Shown one piece after another: positions 45,980 to 52,692 of a DNA stretch of 64,000 nt. The stretch is taken from assembly GCF_002088945.1 (NCBI RefSeq), contig NZ_NCSU01000015.1, positions 267,467-331,466 of the forward strand, in the 5' to 3' direction. Numbering within the stretch: the stretch's first letter is position 1; every line of letters begins with the position of its first letter. The DNA is from Henriciella pelagia. Lineage in GTDB: Bacteria > Pseudomonadota > Alphaproteobacteria > Caulobacterales > Hyphomonadaceae. The position numbers and the translations under genes were made by a program. The notes beneath the pieces were generated by a model. It saw only the letters and a program-made list of their open reading frames with translations. It was not told where the DNA came from and did not search any database.

Positions 45980-46660
45980 AAGTCCTGGCTCCCTCGTTCA
46001 TTCGCCTGCTCCGGCAAGAGCATAGGCGAACGCGTGCCTGTCGCCCGCTTTCGCCCACGTCGTCGTTGCACGGCCAAGCCTTCCTCGGCATAGATCCGAT
46101 AGACCTTCTTGTGATTGGCGCTGAGGCCCTCGGGGTCCAGCAGGATACCGAGCCTTCGATAGCCGAACCGGCGGCGTTCACCGGCCAGCTCTCACAGCCG
46201 CTGGCGTAGCGTCTCGTCTCCGCCATCGCGTTTCTCATACTGGAAGGTGGACCGATCGAGATCGGCCAGCCGACAGGCCCGACGCTCCGACAGGCCATGT
46301 GCTTCCATCACGTGGTGCACGGCCTTCCGCTTGGCGTCGGGCGTCAGAAGTTTTTTGGCGCCAGGTCCTTCAGGGCAGCAATGTCCAGCATCGCATCCGC
46401 CAGAAGACGCTTCAGCTTCGAGTTTTCGTCCTCCAGCGTCTTCAACCGCCGGGCGTCCGACACCGTCATGCCGCCGAACTTTGCCTTGTATTTGTAGAAG
46501 GTCGCATCCGAAATGCCGTACTTGCGGCAGATATCGGCTGTCTTCACACCAGCCTCGTATTCCCGGATCATCCCAACGATCTGTTCTTCGGAAAATCGTG
46601 ATTTGCGAATCTGCCATCCTCTTCGTGTCGAGGACTCTGCAAATTCATGGCCGGAAATTA
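45980..46660 (-). mobile_element. IS3-family remnant with OrfA and broken OrfB
   Basis: OrfA (46344-46571) is intact over 75 codons: a helix-turn-helix (YEAGVKTADICRKYGISDATFYKYKAKFGG) and the leucine-zipper part DENSKLKRLLADAML. OrfB begins in the overlapping frame (KLLTPDAKRKAVHHVMEAHGLSERRACRLADLDRSTF). It has a TGA at 46192-46194 where an arginine codon is expected, continues as ELAGERRRFGYRRLG, and is cut off at EQANERGSQDF near 45980. The DDE catalytic core is missing. The style is the IS407 group of IS3. Confidence 0.85.
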
Positions 46661-46699
46661 CGGGGCTGGATCAACGAGGACCACGCCTGAGCCAGCGTA

Positions 46700-47366
46700 C
46701 TTCACACGGAAGACCGAACCCGTCGGCCGGAAGCGCGAGGTGATCGTTTGTCATAAGCCCTGTGAGCCGTGGCGAAACACGGATCAAAATACTCGCAAAC
46801 TCCCCTGGGCCGGCCTGCATCCAAAGGCGAAAGATTTTCTGGCAACGGAAGCGACGCTTCAAAAACTAAGCTCGGACTACGCGCCTTATGCTCAAACTCT
46901 CATTGAAGGCGGCGACCTGTCGGAATGGCATGACGCGCCGCTCTGGAAAGAGAAACAGCAAAAGTCGCGATCGAAGTCGGGGCCGGTAACTGTTTACAAT
47001 CCTCTCGAACGTGCCGCTTTCCGAATGGCTCACCAAGCTTTTCAGACGGCCTCGGGCGCCAATGGTCAGATAGTTGAGCGCACCGTTAAGGAGAAAAATG
47101 TCGGGTTCCGAAACCCCGAGGAGCTACGCCTTTACCTAGAAGCATTGCTGCGCGCCCAGGATCAGATCTGTGCCTTGTCGGGATTGGACCTCAATCTCGA
47201 CGAACAGGGAGGCGATAAGCAACTGCTAGCATCCCTCGATCGAATTGATAGCAACGGCCAATATGAAGAAGGTAATCTCCAGATTGTTTGTCGGTTCATC
47301 AACCGCTGGAAAAGTGCTGATGACAATGCAGAGTTTCAGCGTCTTTTGGGCGTGCTTAATTCTTAG
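46700..47366 (+). pseudogene. HNH-like nuclease, probably 5' truncated by the IS3 element
   Basis: The frame is open from an ATG at 46647, but the first 15 or so codons lie in IS3 end sequence. Clear protein character begins near 46700 (EVIVCHKPCEPWRNTDQNTRKLPWAGLHP). The C-terminal 70 residues look like an HNH-type nuclease core: DQICALSGLDLNL, then SLDRIDSNGQYEEGNLQIVCRFINRWKS and FQRLLGVL. In the usual HNH the first histidine precedes this DRID, so the catalytic centre may be degenerate. No intact start or ribosome site is visible. It is likely the tail of a larger gene. Confidence 0.6.
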
Positions 47367-47724
47367 CGGGGTCGGAGGAACTGGTCTTACACGACAGTGG
47401 TAATTCCAATTTCTCGTTGCTCGCTCCAGCACTGTAGCTGCAGCAGGCTTCTTGGTCCGAAAGTCGGGTAACAAAACTGGACCGCGATCCCCAGTTCGCA
47501 ACTCTGAAAGCATCGCTCGCGGAACGCTACGGCAGCGTCCGAGTGCTCAGATGGCGCGCTCAGGAGGGATTGCCGCGACCGTCTCGACTTTGGCGGCATT
47601 GTGCGGATTGTGCGCAGTGCCGGATTCGTCCGGACCACAGATGGCTGTTGAGTATTTGGTTGCTGGATTTCACCGTTGACGTTCCGGCCCAGCGGCCCTA
47701 TCACCCCGCCTTCGCAGCCGGATT
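47367..47724. other. Intergenic region before tRNA-Leu
   Basis: About 358 bases between the HNH-like gene and the tRNA. I see no gene, repeat or strong terminator. An antisense frame that runs through it and across the tRNA is a known kind of false prediction. Confidence 0.6.
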
Positions 47725-47809
47725 GCCCAGGTGGCGGAATTGGTAGACGCGCACGGTTCAGGTCCGTGTGTCTCACGACGTGGAGGTTCGAGTCCTCTCC
47801 TGGGCACCA
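47725..47809 (+). tRNA. tRNA-Leu (anticodon CAG)
   Basis: An 85-base tRNA with the CCA end encoded. The acceptor arms GCCCAGG and CCTGGGC pair. The anticodon stem CACGG/CCGTG encloses the loop TTCAGGT, giving anticodon CAG (codon CUG). A class II variable arm (TGTCTCACGACG) and the T loop GGTTCGAGTCC are present. Its 3' end is the attachment site of the following island. Confidence 0.96.
47794..47809 (+). repeat. Left attachment site (attL) in the tRNA-Leu 3' end
   Basis: CCTCTCCTGGGCACCA at the end of the tRNA is repeated, with one G missing, as CCTCTCCTGGCACCA at 61509-61523. The flanking bases also match partly (TCGGA and ACGGA). The integrase gene begins 186 bases to the right. This is the usual layout for a tRNA-integrated island. 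Confidence 0.82.
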
Positions 47810-47914
47810 TCGGAATATCCGAAACAATCCAAATGCGTATGAAAAATCACAACAAAACAGTGATTTGCGGGAAAATGCGTGCCTTTGGTCGTCCCGTTCT
47901 GTCCGATTGAGTGC

Positions 47915-47992
47915 GTTGGTATCCGGCCAAATCGTTGGTATATGTGTTGGTAGCGGCCTTTCCGAGGGGCAATCTAGCGCTGCGGTACCAAC
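47915..47992. repeat. GTTGGTA repeats near attL (putative integrase arm sites)
   Basis: GTTGGTA occurs at 47915-47921, 47934-47940 and 47946-47952, and in inverted form (TACCAAC) at 47986-47992, just before the integrase ATG. Two further direct copies lie at the other end of the island (61429-61435 and 61441-61447). Clustering at both ends fits arm-type binding sites of the integrase. Confidence 0.6.
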
Positions 47993-47994
47993 AA

Positions 47995-49185
47995 ATGGCA
48001 TTAAATGACATAACGCTCCGAAGCCTAAAGCCCGACGCGAAACCGTATCGGAAGTCCGATGGCGGCGGCTTGTTCATTGAGGTGAGGCCAACCGGCTCCA
48101 AATTATGGCGGCTGGCCTATCGTTTCGACGGAAAGCAGAAGCTGCTGGCGTTCGGCCAGTATCCGGATGTGTCCCTCGCGAGAGCGCGCGAGAAGAGGCA
48201 GGAGGCGAAGGCGCTCCTTGCAGATGGCATCGATCCGACTGCGAAGGCCAAAGCTGACAAGCAAGAGCGGCTAGCCGTCTCAGAGCATACGTTCCGCAAG
48301 ATTGCGGCCGAGCTGATCGACAAATTGCGGAAAGAGGGCAAGGCCGAAACGACCCTCTCAAAAAAGGAATGGCTGTTCGATATGGCGAACCGGGATTTCG
48401 GCGATCGGCCGATCCGGGAAATCGACGCGCCAATGATCTTGGCAACCCTCCGGAAAGTGGAAGCGGCCGGCAACTATGAAAGCGCCAAGCGCCTCCGATC
48501 GACGATCGGCCAGGTCTTCCGCTATGCAGTCGCGACCGCGCGCGCGAGCAATGACCCCACCTATGCCTTGCGAGGGGCGCTTATCGCCCCAACGGTCAAG
48601 CACATGGCGGCGGCGACAAGCCGCGACGATTTCAAGGCGGTCGTTCAAGCGATCTGGGCATATGATAGCGGCGCGCCTGCGACGCGCGCAGCGCTGAAGC
48701 TTCTCGCACTACTCTATCCCCGTCCCGGCGAATTACGACTCGCGCTATGGCCCGAGTTCGACCTTGAAAGCAAGGTTTGGACAATACCGACCGCCCGAGC
48801 GAAGATGCGCCGCGAACACGTGAAGCCTCTTTCGCCGTTGGCGGTCGAAATTCTCAAGCTCCTAAAAGCAGAAACCGGCAGCGAAAGCCGAGTGTTTCCC
48901 TCATCGATCGCACGTGACAAGCCGATCAGCGAGAACACTCTTAATCAGGCGCTACGGCGCATGGGCTTCGAAAAAGATCAACACACCTCGCACGGCTTTC
49001 GCGCCAGTGCGTCCAGCCTCCTAAATGAGAGCGGCCTTTGGCATGAAGACGCCATTGAGGCTGAGTTAGGCCATATCGGAAGTAATGAAGTTCGCCGAGC
49101 TTATCATCGCGCGCGGTATTGGGATGAACGGGTAAGAATGGCGGATTGGTGGGCATCGCAAATCACCCAATTCGCTCAAGCCTAA
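47995..49185 (+). CDS. P4-type tyrosine integrase
   Basis: A 396-residue integrase from the ATG at 47995. The N-terminal DUF4102 arm-binding domain (about 1-90) has LNDITLRSLKPDAKPYRKSD, GGGLFIEVRPTGSKLWRLAY and LAFGQYPDVSLARARE. The catalytic domain (about 205-396) has the first Arg in YPRPGELRLALW, the HxxR motif in SHGFRASASSLL, and the tyrosine region in LGHIGSNEVRRAYHRARYW. It recombines the island with the 3' end of tRNA-Leu, 186 bases upstream. The longer frame from 47911 would overlap the putative arm sites and is not preferred. Confidence 0.94.
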   Translation: MALNDITLRSLKPDAKPYRKSDGGGLFIEVRPTGSKLWRLAYRFDGKQKLLAFGQYPDVSLARAREKRQEAKALLADGIDPTAKAKADKQERLAVSEHTFRKIAAELIDKLRKEGKAETTLSKKEWLFDMANRDFGDRPIREIDAPMILATLRKVEAAGNYESAKRLRSTIGQVFRYAVATARASNDPTYALRGALIAPTVKHMAAATSRDDFKAVVQAIWAYDSGAPATRAALKLLALLYPRPGELRLALWPEFDLESKVWTIPTARAKMRREHVKPLSPLAVEILKLLKAETGSESRVFPSSIARDKPISENTLNQALRRMGFEKDQHTSHGFRASASSLLNESGLWHEDAIEAELGHIGSNEVRRAYHRARYWDERVRMADWWASQITQFAQA

Positions 49186-49187
49186 CC

Positions 49188-49688
49188 TCATACCTCTGAA
49201 ACAAGAGGCAGCCTTTTCTCTGCGGGAACGAGTTCGTCCGCCTGCCTTATCTGTCTGGCGGTCAGGGACCTTTGTCCCGAGAAAATGTCAGGCAATTTCG
49301 AAATGGCGAAATGCTCCGGCCCGTTGAAAACCACGGTACCGGTCAAATTCTCGAAATCGAGATCAAAGAATAGCAGGTGATCGGCTCGCGTTTCGGTTTG
49401 ACGGAATGCAGGCCCTCGTCCGGTTCCGGTTACCTTGACTTGTACCGTGGTCTTTCCGTCGGGAGCATAGCCATCGATGCCCGCTACAGACTTGGCGGTA
49501 ACGAGCTTCACCCCAAACAACTCTACGGCGATCGCTTCACCGATATCTCCAACAAGATTGCCATCCAGTGTGAAGTTCAATGCTGCTCCCGACTCGGCCT
49601 TGTTCAGCATGACCTGGTAGTGATCGCGCAATCCATTTCGCGCCAACACGAGGTGACGGATCGGCTCTGGCAGCGCGAAAGCGGTCAT
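49188..49688 (-). CDS. Putative PD-(D/E)xK-fold nuclease-like protein
   Basis: A 166-residue protein on the opposite strand to the integrase; their ends are two bases apart. Residues 44-95 carry a restriction-like pattern: NLVGDIGEAIAVELFG (conserved Glu), then GIDGYAPDGKTTVQVKVTG, where Asp and the QVK triplet fit the D-x(n)-(E/Q)xK active site. The C-terminal part ends in LTARQIRQADELVPAEKRLP. It resembles small standalone proteins found in islands and may be a nuclease of a defence or toxin system. This assignment is from motif reading only. An upstream gene in the same direction is lacking, so it is transcribed alone. Confidence 0.75.
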   Translation of the reverse strand: MTAFALPEPIRHLVLARNGLRDHYQVMLNKAESGAALNFTLDGNLVGDIGEAIAVELFGVKLVTAKSVAGIDGYAPDGKTTVQVKVTGTGRGPAFRQTETRADHLLFFDLDFENLTGTVVFNGPEHFAISKLPDIFSGQRSLTARQIRQADELVPAEKRLPLVSEV

Positions 49689-49855
49689 TGATTTTGTCCC
49701 TCTGGATCATGAAGGAGCGGCTCTATTGGCCAACCTCTTTTAAGGCGAAAAAATCCTGCCTGTGGAAAAATGGTCGCCTGACTCCCTTAATCGGACAACC
49801 TCTGATATCTTGCTACACCATCGGCTGTGGTAAACAGGGTCCGGAGACACAAGAT

Positions 49856-50695
49856 ATGTCCGATTCGAGCAGTGCGCCGGAGCAAAATAGCCCGTTCTTG
49901 AATGCTCATTTGTCGAGGTGGGCGCGAAGGCCTTATTGGACGCCAGCCGAAATCGCGGCCCTCTCTATGGACAAGGACCCGCGCACGCTCAACCGCGACA
50001 CGATTGCGGCTTACGCTCATCTGCCAGACGTTTGGGATTATCTCGATCGCTTGGACATCGTCTATCGGTGTGCAGAGATGAAGCTCATTCCCTGGCAGTG
50101 CCGTCCTTGCGACGCTATCCCGTTGCTCGACAGATACGGCATCCCCCATTCCGATGAATTGCGCGACGCCGTCGATGCGGTTGAAAAAATTCCGGATTGG
50201 AAGGGCGCTTTCTTCAGTCTCCTGAAGAAATCGCAGAATGAAAAAGCAGAGCTAGAGCGCACAATTCAGCAATACCATGAAATTTTGGCCGAGGCGCGCA
50301 AGAGCTCAATCTCATATGAGGAATGGAGCGAGAAGGTCCGCGAATTCGTTGACCAGATCTTGGCCGAAAATAGGTCCATGTCAGATGAGCTGGAAGCGCT
50401 GAGATCAGCGCTGGAAGACCGAGATTCACAGAACGAGCGTCCCAAAGCCGCGAATGACAATGAAGACGGTCCCACCAATCCAAAGGCTCGAAACTCCAAC
50501 GACTTAATTTTGACCGCCATGGTCATCTACGGATACGCCTTCGATCCATCTGCAAAGGTGTCCAGGGTGCCGGCGGAAATCGCTTCTGACATCGCCAAGC
50601 TTGGTTGGGAGCTTACGCCCGAAACCGTGGGGAAGCACGTTCGAAATGCCTGCAAGCGATTGGGCGTGAACCGCCGGCCGGAAGACGACGGCTAG
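49856..50695 (+). CDS. Coiled-coil hypothetical protein
   Basis: A 279-residue protein from the ATG at 49856, with GGAGACA upstream. I do not recognise the family. Residues 20-110 are rich in Trp and Pro and look globular (RWARRPYWTPAEIAALSMDKDPRTL). Residues 120-205 are a long predicted coiled coil (KKSQNEKAELERTIQQYHEILAEA and following). The C-terminal part (about 220-279) has a helical block, PETVGKHVRNACKRLGVNRR, that resembles a DNA-binding helix-turn-helix. Frame upstream of the ATG to 49688 has no ribosome site. It may be an island regulator. Confidence 0.72.
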   Translation: MSDSSSAPEQNSPFLNAHLSRWARRPYWTPAEIAALSMDKDPRTLNRDTIAAYAHLPDVWDYLDRLDIVYRCAEMKLIPWQCRPCDAIPLLDRYGIPHSDELRDAVDAVEKIPDWKGAFFSLLKKSQNEKAELERTIQQYHEILAEARKSSISYEEWSEKVREFVDQILAENRSMSDELEALRSALEDRDSQNERPKAANDNEDGPTNPKARNSNDLILTAMVIYGYAFDPSAKVSRVPAEIASDIAKLGWELTPETVGKHVRNACKRLGVNRRPEDDG

Positions 50696-50804
50696 CGATT
50701 TCGAGGTTGGAAAATCGATTTCGAGACCTTGAGAACAGAAATCGACGTGTCTCTGGATCACACCCGATAGAACGTCATCACCTTCAACCAACTGAGGTGG
50801 TGTC

Positions 50805-51011
50805 ATGTCTGACCAAATCGAATTCCCCCGCACCGGCCTTGTCCGGCTAAAATCTATTCTGGCGCCGGCTGGTCCGATTCCAGTTAGTCCCTCGACCTGG
50901 TGGGAAGGCGTCAAGGATGGCCGCTTTCCCAAGCCGATCAAGCTTGGCAAGGGAACAACCGTCTGGAAAGCATCTGATATCTGGGCGCTCATGGAGCATG
51001 GCGTTGAATAA
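50805..51011 (+). CDS. AlpA-like excisionase/regulator
   Basis: A 68-residue protein. The MerR-like winged-helix pattern of AlpA proteins is seen: GLVRLKSILAPAGPIPVSPSTWWEGVKDGRFPKPIKLGKGTTVWKASDIWALM, with the typical second-helix entry GRFPKPIKLG and the wing VWKASDI. Such proteins act as excisionases or activate integrase genes in prophages and islands. It overlaps the next gene by one base (TAATG), so the two are coupled. Confidence 0.88.
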   Translation: MSDQIEFPRTGLVRLKSILAPAGPIPVSPSTWWEGVKDGRFPKPIKLGKGTTVWKASDIWALMEHGVE

Positions 51012-51427
51012 TGGGACGCCGGTTATCAGCCAGAGGCATCCGAAAGCACAGGATTTACCGGATCGATGAAGCGGCTCGCACCATCGGCTGCTGCAAGGAA
51101 ACAGTGCGACGCTGGACCAGACAGGGATTGCCGGCAATCGCCGACCAGAAGCCCGTTCTGCTTCGCGGATCGGATATCCAGGCCTTTCTGAGCAGCCGCA
51201 AAGCACACCAGAAGAAGTGTGCGCTCGATCAGTGCTATTGCGTTCGCTGTCGATCGCCCCGGCGGCCGGTGATGCAAGCCGCTTTCATCTCGATAAATCG
51301 GGCTGGCCGTCCGGAACTGCGAGGTCCATGCGAGGCATGCGGGACGTCAATGCTGAAACCCGTCAAGCGAGCCGATGCCAAGCCTTTGGCAGCAATTCTG
51401 GCAGCTTCTGCGAAGCAAGCAGTCTGA
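51011..51427 (+). CDS. Helix-turn-helix protein with zinc-ribbon-like cysteines
   Basis: A 138-residue protein. Residues 14-62 form a MerR/excisionase-type helix-turn-helix (YRIDEAARTIGCCKETVRRWTRQGLPAI). Residues 77-110 have two cysteine pairs, CVRC (77, 80) and CEAC (107, 110), that could bind zinc. The combination matches proteins coded just before a tyrosine recombinase in mobile elements, and it precedes one here by 59 bases. It probably guides recombination or controls its expression. Function is inferred. Confidence 0.8.
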   Translation: MGRRLSARGIRKHRIYRIDEAARTIGCCKETVRRWTRQGLPAIADQKPVLLRGSDIQAFLSSRKAHQKKCALDQCYCVRCRSPRRPVMQAAFISINRAGRPELRGPCEACGTSMLKPVKRADAKPLAAILAASAKQAV

Positions 51428-51486
51428 CACTTAATTGCAAGCGGGAAGGCCCCCTTGAATGTCGTCCACGACCATGGAGCGCAACG

Positions 51487-52587
51487 ATGACAAAAATGAA
51501 CCCGAAAAATGAGCGGATCAAACACGAGTATTTCTCATATTTGGAGGAAGCGAAGCGCATGTCGCCTGACAGCGTTGACGATGCGGCAGCGGCCATCGCT
51601 CAATTTGAGGAGACCACCCGTCACAAGGATTTTGCCGCTTTCCACATTGAGCAAGCCAAACGGTTCAAACGCCATCTTTCTGAGACCCGCAGTAAGCAAA
51701 CCGGGCGGCCGCTCGCAAAATCCACCATTCATTCGCGCCTGAATGCAGTGAAGGCGTTCTTCTTCTGGTTGGCGGGTCAGCCCGGCTACAAGTCGAAGAT
51801 TAGCTATTCAGACTGCGACTATTTCAATCCGTCGGCCAATGATGCCCGGATTGCCACAGCCCGGCGCGAAGCGCGTACGCCGACGATCGAGCAGATTCGG
51901 CACGTCCTGGAAACTATGCCGACTGGCAGCCTGATTGAACAAAGAGATAGGGCCGTCATCGCGTTCACGCTTTTGACGGGTGCTCGAGATAATGCGGTCG
52001 CATCTTTCAATATTGGCCATGTCGATCTTGAGCGCCGAACTGTTTTCCAGGATGGCAGCACGGTCAGAACCAAGAACCGTAAGACCTTCACGACAGCCTT
52101 TTTTCCAGTCGGCGATGATGTTGAGCAGATCGTTCGCGCCTGGATCGAAGCGCTTCAAAGAGATTGCCTGTTCGGGCCTGATGATCCGCTATTTCCGGCT
52201 ACTCAAATCGGACTCAATCAGCGCGGAGAGTTTCAGCCGGACGGCTTCAGACGCGAGCATTGGGCGAGCGCTGATGCTATCCGCAAGATCTTCAAACTAG
52301 CTCTTGAAGCGGCCGGCTTGCCGTATTTCAATCCGCATAGCTTCCGAAAAACACTGGCACTACTCGGCCAGCAGATTTGCCGAACGCCGGAAGAGCTGAA
52401 AGCCTGGAGCCAGAATCTTGGGCATGAAAACATGCTCACCACGCTTACGAGCTACGGCACGATCGACCCGCACAGGCAGCGGGAATTGATCTCGTCACTG
52501 CAAAAAGCCGAACCTACTGGCTCCGACCGAGAAATCACGCCGGAACTGATCAATAAGGTTCTCGATCATCTCAGAAGCCACGCCTGA
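51487..52587 (+). CDS. Second tyrosine recombinase
   Basis: A 366-residue recombinase from the ATG at 51487, with GGAGCG upstream. The N-terminal SAM-like core-binding domain spans about 5-110. The catalytic domain (about 135-366) has Arg in LLTGARDNAVASF, the HxxR motif in HSFRKTLALLG, and LGHENMLTTLTSYG with the nucleophile Tyr. It differs from the P4-type integrase at 47995. A longer frame to 51217 overlaps the zinc-ribbon gene and is rejected. It is likely the partner of the AlpA and HTH genes and may serve an older or nested element. Confidence 0.92.
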   Translation: MTKMNPKNERIKHEYFSYLEEAKRMSPDSVDDAAAAIAQFEETTRHKDFAAFHIEQAKRFKRHLSETRSKQTGRPLAKSTIHSRLNAVKAFFFWLAGQPGYKSKISYSDCDYFNPSANDARIATARREARTPTIEQIRHVLETMPTGSLIEQRDRAVIAFTLLTGARDNAVASFNIGHVDLERRTVFQDGSTVRTKNRKTFTTAFFPVGDDVEQIVRAWIEALQRDCLFGPDDPLFPATQIGLNQRGEFQPDGFRREHWASADAIRKIFKLALEAAGLPYFNPHSFRKTLALLGQQICRTPEELKAWSQNLGHENMLTTLTSYGTIDPHRQRELISSLQKAEPTGSDREITPELINKVLDHLRSHA

Positions 52588-52692
52588 TGCCTTGCATGCC
52601 GCCTTCACTGCTTTCGGCCTCAAATCGACACTGGCGTGTGAAGGAGAAAACAGTACCCTTAGTTGAGGGCTGCAGGAAATATCGAAATCTGT

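Noticed and set aside
47387..48001. Minus-strand frame with PGEDSNLHVVRHTDLNRARLP
   Set aside because: It is the antisense of tRNA-Leu and its surroundings; the pattern is typical of a spurious annotation.
51217..51486. Upstream extension of the second tyrosine recombinase
   Set aside because: It overlaps the HTH-zinc gene in another frame and lacks recombinase character.
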